Positions 14,638 through 22,447 of a stretch of DNA of 32,222 nt are shown piece by piece. The translations under genes were made by a program, and so were the position numbers. The notes below the pieces were generated by a model. It did not search any database. It saw only the letters and a list, made by a program, of their open reading frames with translations, and was not told where the DNA came from. Position 1 is the first letter of the stretch; every line of letters starts with the position of its first letter. The stretch is from Treponema sp. UBA4319 (GTDB lineage: Bacteria > Spirochaetota > Spirochaetia > Treponematales > Treponemataceae). The stretch lies in assembly GCA_002393865.1 (NCBI GenBank), contig DGUD01000025.1, positions 22,095-54,316 of the forward strand, in the 5' to 3' direction.

Positions 14638-14677
14638 GGCTGTCCGGAAACTTCGCTTTCCGGACTGGTCTATTCAA
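14638..14677. repeat. GTCCGGAAA-family hairpin, copy 2, in the glyS leader
   Basis: GTCCGGAAA (14642-14650) pairs perfectly with TTTCCGGAC (14657-14665) around the six-base loop CTTCGC. The right side continues TTTCCGGACTGGTCTATTC, matching copies at 2145, 22985 and 29078. It lacks a T-tract, so it is not an obvious terminator; it lies within the predicted 5' leader of glyS. Confidence 0.7.
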
Positions 14678-14719
14678 TGGAATACCTGTGCAATCCGGTG
14701 CCGGTATGAGGAGTTTTTT

Positions 14720-16180
14720 ATGGAAAAGAAAGTTGACCATGCATGTACGCTCGACAAGATTATCAGCCTGTGCAAGCGCCGTGGTTTTGTGTATCAGGCG
14801 GGCGAGATTTATGGCGGCCAGGCAGGCGCCTGGGATTACGGCCCGCTCGGCGTGGAATTCAAGCGGAATATCCAGAATGCATGGTGGAAATTCATGACGC
14901 AGCTGCATGACGACGTGGTGGGGCTTGATTCCGCCATTTTCCAGCACCATAAGACCTGGGAGGCTTCCGGCCACGTGGCGCATTTCTCTGACCCGATGAT
15001 TGACTGCACCGAATGCAAGGCCCGCTTCCGTGCGGATCAGCTGATAGAAGACTTCGTTGCGGCTCATCCCGACAAGAATCCCGGCAAGCCGGTGGACACG
15101 ATGACGCACGAGGAGATGAAGGCCTTTATCGACGCGAACATCAACTGCCCCACCTGCGGCAGCAAGGAGCGCAAGTACACTGCCGTGCGCGAATTCAACC
15201 TGATGTTCAAGACCTATCAGGGGCCGGTCGCTGATGACAGCCACCTGATTTACCTGCGCCCGGAGACCTGCCAGGGCATCTTTACCGACTTCAAGAACAT
15301 CGTGCAGTCCAACCGCATGAAAATTCCGTTCGGCGTTGCCCAGGTCGGCAAATCCTTCCGCAACGAGATTATCTTCAAGAATTTCATCTTCCGCACCTGC
15401 GAATTCGAGCAGATGGAGATGGAGTATTTCTGCAAGCCGGGCACTGATGAGGAGACCTTTGAGCGCTGGAGGAAGGAGCGCTGGGCATTCTACCTGAAAT
15501 ACGGTATCGCCGAGAAGAACCTGCAGTGGCACCACCACGACAAGCTCGCGCACTATGCCAAGGACGCATACGATATCCAGTACCGCTTCCCCATCGGCTT
15601 TGAGGAGATTGAGGGAATCCACAACCGCACGGACTTTGACCTGAGCCAGCATACCAAGGTGAGCGGCAAGGACATGGGCTACATCGATCAGGAGGACGGA
15701 AACAAGAATTACGTCCCCTACGTCATCGAGACCTCTGCCGGCCTGAACCGCAACTTCCTTATGTTCCTCTGCGAGGCATACGAGGAGCAGAACGTCGGTA
15801 CTGACGGAAAGGATGATTTCCGCACGGTGCTGCACCTTGACCCGCGCCTTGCCCCTGTCACCGTCGCCGTGCTCCCGCTGATGAAGAAGGACGGGCTCGC
15901 GGAGCGCGCAAAGGAAATCCAGAACGCGCTGAAAGAGGAATTCGTCACGGACTATGACCAGAGCGGCACGGTCGGCAAGCGCTACCGCAGGCAGGATGAG
16001 GTCGGCACGCCGTATTGCGTTACCGTTGACTACGATACGATAGAGAAGGACAGCCCGAATTTTGACACCGTGACTGTCCGCTTCCGCGACAGCATGAAGC
16101 AGGAGCGCGTAAAGGTCGGCGAGCTTGCCGCATTCATCCAGAATGCCATCCGCGCCTATAAGCCGGTGGAAAGAGAGTAG
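14720..16180 (+). CDS. glyS: Glycyl-tRNA synthetase, dimeric (alpha2) type
   Basis: The protein has 486 residues, the size of the single-chain, homodimeric class II GlyRS. Starting with KIISLCKRRGFVYQAGEIYGG and GAWDYGPLGVEFKRNI, it follows the family closely. Two cysteine pairs, DCTECKARF and NCPTCGS, resemble a zinc site in the insertion. Motif 2 contains GKSFRNEI and IFRTCEFEQMEMEYF, in which a cysteine stands where Thermus-type enzymes usually have arginine. Motif 3 appears as GLNRNFLMFL. It charges tRNA-Gly in the cytoplasm. ATG 14720 has GAGGAG six bases upstream. The C-terminal anticodon-binding domain (RLAPVTVAVLPL onward) is complete. The AKR-like gene follows after 24 bases and is probably co-transcribed. 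Confidence 0.96.
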   Translation: MEKKVDHACTLDKIISLCKRRGFVYQAGEIYGGQAGAWDYGPLGVEFKRNIQNAWWKFMTQLHDDVVGLDSAIFQHHKTWEASGHVAHFSDPMIDCTECKARFRADQLIEDFVAAHPDKNPGKPVDTMTHEEMKAFIDANINCPTCGSKERKYTAVREFNLMFKTYQGPVADDSHLIYLRPETCQGIFTDFKNIVQSNRMKIPFGVAQVGKSFRNEIIFKNFIFRTCEFEQMEMEYFCKPGTDEETFERWRKERWAFYLKYGIAEKNLQWHHHDKLAHYAKDAYDIQYRFPIGFEEIEGIHNRTDFDLSQHTKVSGKDMGYIDQEDGNKNYVPYVIETSAGLNRNFLMFLCEAYEEQNVGTDGKDDFRTVLHLDPRLAPVTVAVLPLMKKDGLAERAKEIQNALKEEFVTDYDQSGTVGKRYRRQDEVGTPYCVTVDYDTIEKDSPNFDTVTVRFRDSMKQERVKVGELAAFIQNAIRAYKPVERE

Positions 16181-16204
16181 CGTGCTGCATCTTGAGGCTG
16201 AGTG

Positions 16205-16987
16205 ATGGAATTCATTGCATTGGGTAAGACCGAGCTGCTCGTGAGCCGTACGGCATTCGGGGCGATGAGCCTTGATTGCCCGGAGATAGAGGCCTTTGGG
16301 GACAAGGCGGACGAAAAGGCCTGTTCCCTTGTGCATCAGGCCTACGACGCGGGCATCAATTTTTTTGATACCGCGCATTCGCGTCCCCTGTGCGAGAAAC
16401 GTCTTGGCGCGGCGCTGCATGGCATCCGCCAGAATGTGCTTCTTGCGACCAAGACGAACGCCGTCACTCCTCCTCAGCTTCGCGCGGATTTGCAGGAGAG
16501 CCTGCTGGCGCTGGAGACCGATACCATCGACCTTTACCAGCTGGAGAATCCTGCCTTCCTGCCGCTGGAGCATGGAGAGGACGGCATGTATAGCATACTC
16601 TCCGCGTTCAGGAAGCAGGGCGTCATAAAGCATTTTGGCGTGGTGACGGAAAGCCTTGACATTGCCCGGCAGGCGGCGGAAAGCGGCCTGTACGAGTCCG
16701 TGCAGATTTCCTTCAATATGCTTTCCATGCAGCCTGTCATCGATTTTGTGAAGCTGTGCCAGAGTCGGGAGGTCGGCTGTATCGCCATGCAGCCGCTGAA
16801 CGGCGGCATCGTAAAGAATATACCGCTTGCCTTTGGTTTCTTGCACCAGTATGAGCATGTGGTTCCCGTGTGGGGAGTCCACACGCAGGAAGAGCTGCAG
16901 CAGATTCTGTATTTCAACGACCACCCGCCGCTGGTTGATGATAAATTCAATGCGGAAGTTGAGGAAATCCGCCGCCGCTTTAACTAG
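16205..16987 (+). CDS. Aldo/keto-reductase homologue lacking catalytic Tyr and His
   Basis: The 260-residue protein has the AKR TIM-barrel pattern: LGKTELLVSRTAFGAMSL at the start, AYDAGINFFDTAH (Asp55), NVLLATKTNA (Lys83), DTIDLYQLENP, and FGVVTESLDIA. Two of four AKR tetrad residues are absent. The position five after Asp55, normally the catalytic tyrosine, is Arg60, and the usual histidine of the LYQLHNP motif is Glu114. It is also shorter than typical AKRs, which have about 320 residues, and the C-terminal substrate loop is reduced. It may be a redox enzyme with changed chemistry, or a non-enzymatic protein. ATG 16205 has GAGG seven bases upstream. It follows glyS by 24 bases and is convergent with the HD-GYP gene. 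Confidence 0.82.
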   Translation: MEFIALGKTELLVSRTAFGAMSLDCPEIEAFGDKADEKACSLVHQAYDAGINFFDTAHSRPLCEKRLGAALHGIRQNVLLATKTNAVTPPQLRADLQESLLALETDTIDLYQLENPAFLPLEHGEDGMYSILSAFRKQGVIKHFGVVTESLDIARQAAESGLYESVQISFNMLSMQPVIDFVKLCQSREVGCIAMQPLNGGIVKNIPLAFGFLHQYEHVVPVWGVHTQEELQQILYFNDHPPLVDDKFNAEVEEIRRRFN

Positions 16988-17001
16988 CAGCCCTGCTTTT
17001 T

Positions 17002-18321
17002 CTAGCTGTCTTTTTTCTCACCGGACATTTTTTTGAGCGTGGTCAGCGTGTCCTGCACTTCCTTCTTGTTCAGCACGCGGATGATGCGCAGCTTGCTCAG
17101 GTCAATCTGCACAGTCTTCGGGGTTCCGTCATCCTCGGTCTCTCCCAGAATCTGTACGAACGGTGTCTTCGGCTGGCCGGGCACGACGTCCACGACCTGC
17201 GCGATTTTGCCGTTTGAGAGGTAGACATACACGCCGATGGGGTAGAGCGATATGCTGTAGAGCAGCACCTTTGTTACGGTGTCGTCGTACTGGTGGTTCG
17301 CGTTTCTGAGCAGTTCGAGCAAGGCTTCGTATGAGGAGCGCTCCTCTTTGTATTCGCGCGGCGCCGTGATGGCCTCAAAGGAGCATGCCGTGGCGATAAT
17401 CTTTGCGTACAGGGAAATCTTGTCGCCTGTCACGTGCCGGGGATAGCCGGAGCCGTTCATCCGCTCGTGGTGCTCAAGGACGGCAAGCTGCATGGGCAGC
17501 GAGAAATTCGCCTTCTTGAGAATATTGTAGCTCACAATCGGATGCGTGGTAATCATCAGTTTTTCCGGCGCCGTGAGCGGCTTGTCGTTCATGTACAGCT
17601 GGGAAGGCAGCAGAATCATGCCGATTTCATGCATGATGCTCGCGGTCGCAAGCTCCATCATTTTGTCCTGCGGCAGCTTGAGCTGCAGCCCGATGGTGAT
17701 TGCGATGACGGTGGAGCGCATGCAGTGGCTGATAAGGAAATGCTTGTTGTCTATCTCCATGCTCGACGTGATGCGGAGCACATCGCCGCGGTTGTCGCGC
17801 ACAAAGTCGCACATCGCGCTGGCGGTATTCATGATTTCTGCTTTGTTGAGCGATTTGTCGTTCAGGTAGCCGTTGTAGACGCCGTCGATGTAGTCGAGGA
17901 ACTGGTAGTAGGTCGTGCGAACTTCCTCCAGCCTTGCCTGCGCCTTTGCGACGATGTTCTCCGTCGCGGTCATCTTCTTGGGCTCTTTTGATTTTTTGGG
18001 TATCTCCGGAAGGCTGTCCTCGTCAAGGAATTCGCTGGCATCGATGGTCTCTGTCTTTGCGTCCACGGAATTGGACTTCGATGCGGCGGCCTTGACCTCT
18101 TTCTTCTGGGAGTCGGATGATTCCTGTGCGGCGGCTGGGCTGTCCTCGCTGTGCTGCTTGCCGTTTGAGTAGAGCTGTGTGAATCCCCATTCATTCAAAT
18201 CCTGCAGCTGCTCTGCGGAGATTCTGCAATGCGCGGGAACGAGGAGAAAGGCATTGTCCACGTATATATTCTCTGAGAAAATACTATCAGGTTTTATATC
18301 CGCAAGTTTATAAGAATTCAT
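17002..18321 (-). CDS. HD-GYP-type signalling protein with altered metal-site residues
   Basis: The protein has 439 residues. An N-terminal part (YKLADIKPDSIFSENIYVDN ... ISAEQLQDLNEWGF) resembles the DUF3391-like lead of HD-GYP proteins, then comes a Ser/Ala/Lys-rich linker, and the HD-GYP domain occupies about residues 180-345. The GYP part is intact (HHERMNGSGYP), but the HD pair reads HE (ASIMHEIGM, normally HDIGK) and the late aspartate of the AD...A motif is cysteine (IIATACSFEA). HD-GYP proteins hydrolyse cyclic di-GMP; this one may be weak, changed, or only a binder. ATG 18321 has TGAGGG five bases upstream; a TTG at 18333 is less likely. A sigma-28-like promoter and a structured leader upstream tie it to motility control. 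Confidence 0.85.
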   Translation of the reverse strand: MNSYKLADIKPDSIFSENIYVDNAFLLVPAHCRISAEQLQDLNEWGFTQLYSNGKQHSEDSPAAAQESSDSQKKEVKAAASKSNSVDAKTETIDASEFLDEDSLPEIPKKSKEPKKMTATENIVAKAQARLEEVRTTYYQFLDYIDGVYNGYLNDKSLNKAEIMNTASAMCDFVRDNRGDVLRITSSMEIDNKHFLISHCMRSTVIAITIGLQLKLPQDKMMELATASIMHEIGMILLPSQLYMNDKPLTAPEKLMITTHPIVSYNILKKANFSLPMQLAVLEHHERMNGSGYPRHVTGDKISLYAKIIATACSFEAITAPREYKEERSSYEALLELLRNANHQYDDTVTKVLLYSISLYPIGVYVYLSNGKIAQVVDVVPGQPKTPFVQILGETEDDGTPKTVQIDLSKLRIIRVLNKKEVQDTLTTLKKMSGEKKDS

Positions 18322-18339
18322 ACATACCCTCAATTCTTA

Positions 18340-18395
18340 TTATCGGCAGAAAGTACCATAAAAAATAGGGGGTACTTTCAAAAGTCACGCGACTT
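18340..18395 (-). promoter_or_regulatory. Proximal upstream region of the HD-GYP gene: sigma-28-like -10 and two inverted repeats
   Basis: On the minus strand GCCGATAA (18340-18347) equals the sigma-28 -10 consensus, but no matching -35 lies 11 bases further up. Just upstream are two perfect inverted repeats: GAAAGTACC/GGTACTTTC (18349-18357 with 18371-18379) and AAGTC/GACTT (18382-18386 with 18391-18395). They could be protein sites or RNA hairpins if transcription comes from 18583. Confidence 0.5.
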
Positions 18396-18420
18396 CTGAA
18401 GCTGGTGCCTGCCGGGCATT

Positions 18421-18455
18421 TAAAAAGACAAGAGCCGGAGTTTCCCCCGGCTCTT
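18421..18455 (-). terminator. Rho-independent terminator in the HD-GYP leader
   Basis: AAGAGCCGG and CCGGCTCTT (18430-18438 with 18447-18455) form a perfect nine-base stem with an eight-base loop. On the minus strand it is followed by GTCTTTTT. It lies 100 bases before the HD-GYP start codon and so would stop most read-through unless disrupted. Confidence 0.85.
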
Positions 18456-18583
18456 AGGCATGAGAGGTAAAAGTACATTTCCCGGCAGGCGTCTGGATGT
18501 CGATGACACGCCCGCCGGAAAATGCGAAAGGTACCGCGCCCCGCAGCGTTTGCATTGGCTTGCAGAACCTTTATCACAATCTA
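18421..18583 (-). ncRNA. Candidate structured leader RNA or small RNA upstream of the HD-GYP gene
   Basis: A sigma-28-like promoter would start a minus-strand RNA near 18583, and a strong terminator ends it near 18421, giving about 160 bases with no credible gene. Visible pairings are AAAGGT with ACCTTT (near 18571 and 18530), and CCGGC-GGCGT with ACGCC-GCCGG (18482-18492 with 18509-18519). The strand at 18481-18490 can instead pair perfectly, over ten bases, with 18407-18416 on the far side of the terminator, so two exclusive folds are possible. No known riboswitch consensus, including c-di-GMP types I and II, was recognised. With the region to 18732 it fills the 400-base gap; 18617-18732 shows nothing clear. 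Confidence 0.5.
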
Positions 18584-18589
18584 TTTTTA

Positions 18590-18616
18590 TTATCGGAGCA
18601 AGCGCCCGGAACTTGA
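18590..18616 (-). promoter_or_regulatory. Sigma-28 (flagellar) type promoter
   Basis: On the minus strand TCAAGTTC (18609-18616), 11 bases, then TCCGATAA (18590-18597). The sigma-28 consensus is TAAAGTTT-N11-GCCGATAA, so 6 of 8 and 7 of 8 positions agree with exact spacing. Sigma-28 promoters are established for treponemal flagellin genes. Part of the site lies within the hairpin CGCCCGGA/TCCGGGCG (about 18603-18638). Confidence 0.65.
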
Positions 18617-18732
18617 GCAAATTCGCTGGCTCCGGGCGGAATTCTTTTTGGGCTGCTGCACGTGCGGCGGGAGCTGCGCCCTCATCGCGGCGGGCAATAG
18701 GGCGGGGCGCTGCCGGGTGGCAATTTTGCCGC

Positions 18733-20586
18733 CTAGGAGCGGCGGATGTTTTCTTGGTATTCCCGCACAGCTTTGAGCAGCTCGCTGTATATGAGCTTGC
18801 TATAGCAGAGCGAGCGGAGCTGCGGTTCCTGGGGAAGATTTCCTGATAGCTCTTGCAGGTGCCGCTCGGTGGGGAATACGAGCGCTGCGGCTTCTTTTGC
18901 CTCGGAGCAGAGAATCTGGCGGTCTATGCCGGACAGCTCCTGAAAGACCTGCGGGGCTTTCAGGCGGTTCCGTATGCCTTTTTCGCAGAGCCGTATGCCT
19001 TTTTGTGCCAGTTCGGAAAGCGTGCCGAGCTTGCTGATGAAGGAATCGAGCACCGCTTCGTACGACGGTAGCCCCTGCTGTGCCCGCAGCTTCTTTTCGG
19101 CGGCAGCACGTTCCTGTGCGGCGCAAAAGAAAGCCGCTTTTGCCGCTGTGGCGGGCGGACGGGCAAGCAACGCGGCTGTGTCTGCCACCTGTATTCCGGC
19201 TATCGCGAGGCTCTGGGGCGTGAGCGTGTATGTCTGCACCCCGGCGGCGCGTGCCTTTGCGCAGTTCGATTCGAACCACCATGAGAATACCGACATGCGG
19301 CTGTCGGTCAGCAGCGTATTGCCGTTGTAATCCTTTGCATAGGAAGGATGCGCGCTCATAAGCGAATCGGCTGTGCTGTTCTCCGCCGTATGCAGCCTTC
19401 CGGAGCAGCGGTGCGCCCGTTCCTCAAACTGCGAGCCCCGTATATGCGTCTGGCCGCCGGGAAAGCCCAAATCCATGCCCGCGATGTAGATGTCGCGCGC
19501 CCCGCAGCTGCGGGCAAAGTCCCATGCCGTGGTGGTCACGCTGCCGCCGGCTCCCAGCATGCCCTTGCTGCCGAGCTGCCGCTCAAAATACTGCCCGATG
19601 GGGAAGAGCGAGCCACAGAGGACGGTTTCCCGGCAGCAGAAGCGGAACACGGAAGGCCATGCCGCGCTTTCTGTGATGAGCACGGAGGATGGGGCGGCAA
19701 GGAATTCCAGATGCATGGCGCAGGCGTACTGCGGATCCACGAGCACGATGAAGTCCGGTTCCACCCCGGCGGCAAGGCATGAGTGCAGCGCGGTGTCCAC
19801 GCAGACGAGCACTGCGCGCTCCTTGAGGGCGGCAAGATGCGGCAGCACGGAATCGAGGCTCGGTCCTGCAGCGAGCACAATGAAAGGCAGCTCCTCCTGC
19901 AGTGCTGCGGCTGCCCCCATGAATTTGCTTACCCCGTCAAGCGTGCCGAGCTGATGCAGGTTCCTGCAGCTGTTGCTGAGCCAGAGATGCGCGAATTTTT
20001 CCAGCGTGTTCGTGTTTATCTCGTCTTTTTGCCTGCTGCGCACGAGCGCGCCGCCGACTTTCTCAAAGAATTCCTTTGCGTGCGCCTGCCATGCGGGCAC
20101 CGCGAATACGCAGATGCTTGAGCTCCGGTACTGGGAGAGCAGCGCGACGGTGCTGTCGAGCGGAGCCTGCACGGCAAAGACGAGCTGCGGATGGCGCAGG
20201 ATGTCCTGCCAGTCTGCCGCCCGGAATGCCGCAAAAAGATGCATTGCATCCGGCTCCACCAGCACGAGCTGCATGTCCGGGTGCTGCCGCGCGAAAGCGG
20301 CGGGAGCATAGCCCAGCCCGAAGCCGAGGAAGACCCCCGCGCGGTGCTTTTCCGCGGAGAATTGCGAGACCTGCTGCTGTGCTTCCCTGCCGGGATTGTA
20401 TTTTGAGTGCAGCGGGACGCCCGCTTCTATGGCCGTCAGCTCCCCGTTCTTTGCGCTCTCCACGCTGAACGGAAGCTCCGCCTCGCCGAGTGCCTCAAAT
20501 TTCTGTATGTCCCCCGCAAGCATGTCTGCAAGGGCAGGGAAGCGTTCCTTGAAGAGCGACAGGTTCTTATTCCAGATAGAGTTCAA
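18733..20586 (-). CDS. DUF115 (MptE-like / Maf-like) protein, putative flagellin glycosylation factor
   Basis: The protein has 617 residues. It starts WNKNLSLFKERFPAL, as in motility accessory factor (Maf) and DUF115 proteins. The central DUF115 domain, about residues 220-420, has the nucleotide-sugar binding-like segment IVLAAGPSLDSVLPHLA, then VCVDTALHSCLAAGVEPDFIVLVDP and GSVTTTAWDFARSCGARDIYIAGMDLGFP, all typical. Maf proteins transfer nonulosonic sugars to flagellin in several bacteria; the activity here is inferred. The start is TTG 20586, which gives the conserved N-terminus and has GGAG about nine bases upstream; it overlaps the PBP2 gene by 20 bases. It is the last gene of the lepB-pbp2 operon. 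The gene next downstream, HD-GYP, is also motility-linked by its promoter. Confidence 0.82.
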   Translation of the reverse strand: MNSIWNKNLSLFKERFPALADMLAGDIQKFEALGEAELPFSVESAKNGELTAIEAGVPLHSKYNPGREAQQQVSQFSAEKHRAGVFLGFGLGYAPAAFARQHPDMQLVLVEPDAMHLFAAFRAADWQDILRHPQLVFAVQAPLDSTVALLSQYRSSSICVFAVPAWQAHAKEFFEKVGGALVRSRQKDEINTNTLEKFAHLWLSNSCRNLHQLGTLDGVSKFMGAAAALQEELPFIVLAAGPSLDSVLPHLAALKERAVLVCVDTALHSCLAAGVEPDFIVLVDPQYACAMHLEFLAAPSSVLITESAAWPSVFRFCCRETVLCGSLFPIGQYFERQLGSKGMLGAGGSVTTTAWDFARSCGARDIYIAGMDLGFPGGQTHIRGSQFEERAHRCSGRLHTAENSTADSLMSAHPSYAKDYNGNTLLTDSRMSVFSWWFESNCAKARAAGVQTYTLTPQSLAIAGIQVADTAALLARPPATAAKAAFFCAAQERAAAEKKLRAQQGLPSYEAVLDSFISKLGTLSELAQKGIRLCEKGIRNRLKAPQVFQELSGIDRQILCSEAKEAAALVFPTERHLQELSGNLPQEPQLRSLCYSKLIYSELLKAVREYQENIRRS

Positions 20587-22447
20587 TGGTCGTGTTCTCC
20601 GTGAGCGGGGTGCCGGGCTCCGGCGTCTGCGACGTGACCCAGCCTTCCCCGTGTATAATCAGCTTGACGCTGCCGTCCACCAGCAGCGGAATCAGATCCC
20701 GTTTGGGGCGGCCGGTAAAGTCCGGCACGCTTCCTTCGATGACGATGGGTGTCCCGTTCGTGATGGTGACGTGCCCGGAGTGCTCGAATGTTGCCGCCCG
20801 CTGGCTGTTCATGCCGCGCTGGTTGATGATTTCGCCTGCTGCCTCCGAGATGACCGGCGCGACGATGCGCCCCGCGTAGGTCTCTCCTTTTGCTTTCTGG
20901 ATGACGATGTACAGGATGATTTCCGGGTCTTCCACCGGAAAGACGGCAAGGCAGTTGGAAAGAAAGTCTGTCTGGCTGTAGCCTCCGTGCACGAGGTCTG
21001 CCATCTGCGCGGTGCCTGTCTTGACGCCGATGGTGACGCCGTCAACCTGCGCGCGCATGCCGGTGCCGCTCTCGGCGGTCGTCTTCATGCAGCTGAGAAT
21101 GTACTGGGCGGTCGATTCCTTGAGTATCCTTTCGCCGTAGACCGGCTGGTGGACATAGGTCTCGTTGCCGTCCTTGTCCGTGGTGCGGCGGACGACGGTG
21201 AGTTTTACCGGGGTGCCGCCATTGGTGATGGCGGTCGCCGCCTGCACCATCTGGAGGGCGTTCACGCTTATTTCCTGCCCCATCGCCATGGTGGGCTTGC
21301 TGCGCGCTGACCAGAGCCTGTCGGTCTTTTCCTTGACGGAGCCTGCTGCCTCGGTGGGGAGCTCTATGCCGGTGCGTGTGCCGAAGCCGAATTTATGCAC
21401 GTAGGAAAGGAAGGTGTCGGTGTCCAGCAGGTCGCTCATCTGCGCAAAGGCGTCGTTGCAGGAATACTTGAGCGCCTCACGGACGCTTACCCAGCCGTGG
21501 TGGTCAAGACAGGTTATCCTGATGTAGTCGCCGAGATTTGTGGTACGCTCGTATACGCCGTCGCAGAGGAAGAGCGTGTCCTTGTTGAGCACGCCCGTGT
21601 CTATGCAGGCGGCCGCGGTAAAGACCTTGAAGACGCTGCCCGGCTCATAGACTGATGCCGCAGGGCGGTCTATGGTCTCCTCCTTGTCCGCGCTCACAAA
21701 GTCGTTCAGGTTTGCGGACGGCAGACTGATATACGAAAGGATTTCACCGTTCTTTGCGTCCGCCGCGATGAGCATCATGCTTTCTGCCTGGGTGCTCTGC
21801 ATGGTTGCCTTTGCGATTTTCTCAAGGCTGTACTGGAGCCCCGCGTCTATCGTCAGGTACACGTTGTCGCCGTAGATATCCTTTGTCGCGCCTTCCTCCA
21901 GCTCCGGCGAGAGGACGTGCTCCCACGAATACTCTATGCCGCTCAGCCCTTCACCCTCGTCGCCCATGTAGCCGATAAGCTGGGAGGCAAGGTCGTTCTC
22001 TGGGTAGACGCGGCCGGGAATCCTGTCAAAGCGGCTGAAAGCTGTGTATTTGTTCTGCCGGATGATGCTGTAGAGCTCGTCGTAGGTTTCCTGCGTTATT
22101 TTCTTCTTTATATATACGAAGCTGCTCTTTTCGTTCTCCGTGATTTTTGCCGCGATTTCTGTCGCGCTCATCTCCAGTACGGACGATACTTTTGCCGCGA
22201 ATTCCGCGGGATCCCGTATCATCCGGGGGGACACGCCAAAATGGTAGAACGTCGTCTGCACGGCAAGCGGCTTTCCGTTGCGGTCTACGATTGAGCCTCG
22301 CTCCACCACCGGCGTCCGCACCGCGAATTCCTTCTGCTGCCCGAAGGCAAGCCTTGCATATCCCGCAAAGACGTAGAGCGTTCCCAGCGCGGCGAGCACG
22401 CCCGCGATGTAGACACGCCATTTCCTGAAAAAAACATTTATCTGCAT
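20567..22447 (-). CDS. Class B penicillin-binding protein (FtsI/PBP2 type) with C-terminal PASTA domain
   Basis: The protein has 626 residues: one N-terminal membrane anchor (about residues 12-32), a dimerisation domain beginning RGSIVDRNGKPLA, and a transpeptidase domain. The active-site motifs are SVFK (the SxxK serine near residue 270, in YEPGSVFKVFTAA), SCN (YSCND, the SxN motif) and KTGT (VKTGTAQ). A single PASTA repeat follows near the C-terminus (VPDFTGRPKRDLIPLLVD ... TPEPGTPL). It cross-links septal or cell-body peptidoglycan in the periplasm. ATG 22447 overlaps the end of lepB by ten bases. FtsI and PBP2 subtypes cannot be separated with certainty, although the PASTA tail is more usual in the FtsI/SpoVD group. 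There is no mraW/ftsL context here. Confidence 0.92.
   Translation of the reverse strand: MQINVFFRKWRVYIAGVLAALGTLYVFAGYARLAFGQQKEFAVRTPVVERGSIVDRNGKPLAVQTTFYHFGVSPRMIRDPAEFAAKVSSVLEMSATEIAAKITENEKSSFVYIKKKITQETYDELYSIIRQNKYTAFSRFDRIPGRVYPENDLASQLIGYMGDEGEGLSGIEYSWEHVLSPELEEGATKDIYGDNVYLTIDAGLQYSLEKIAKATMQSTQAESMMLIAADAKNGEILSYISLPSANLNDFVSADKEETIDRPAASVYEPGSVFKVFTAAACIDTGVLNKDTLFLCDGVYERTTNLGDYIRITCLDHHGWVSVREALKYSCNDAFAQMSDLLDTDTFLSYVHKFGFGTRTGIELPTEAAGSVKEKTDRLWSARSKPTMAMGQEISVNALQMVQAATAITNGGTPVKLTVVRRTTDKDGNETYVHQPVYGERILKESTAQYILSCMKTTAESGTGMRAQVDGVTIGVKTGTAQMADLVHGGYSQTDFLSNCLAVFPVEDPEIILYIVIQKAKGETYAGRIVAPVISEAAGEIINQRGMNSQRAATFEHSGHVTITNGTPIVIEGSVPDFTGRPKRDLIPLLVDGSVKLIIHGEGWVTSQTPEPGTPLTENTTIELYLE

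Noticed and set aside
14622..14719. T-box leader of glyS
   Set aside because: There is no AGGGUGGNACCGCG-like box, no specifier loop and no terminator; the leader has only the repeat-family hairpin.
14630..16924. Open minus-strand frame of 764 codons across glyS and the AKR gene
   Set aside because: It is antisense to two clearly recognisable genes and its translation shows no family resemblance. Such frames arise from high-GC codon use on the opposite strand.
16987..17010. Terminator between the convergent AKR and HD-GYP genes
   Set aside because: Only a four-base stem (AGCA/TGCT) followed by T is present, too weak to list.
18421..18600. Known c-di-GMP riboswitch (GEMM-I or GEMM-II)
   Set aside because: The conserved blocks of either class are not present, so only an unclassified structured RNA is claimed.
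18420..18620. 66-codon minus-strand frame between the DUF115 and HD-GYP genes
   Set aside because: It runs through the terminator and the predicted RNA hairpins, with no ribosome site and no resemblance to known proteins.
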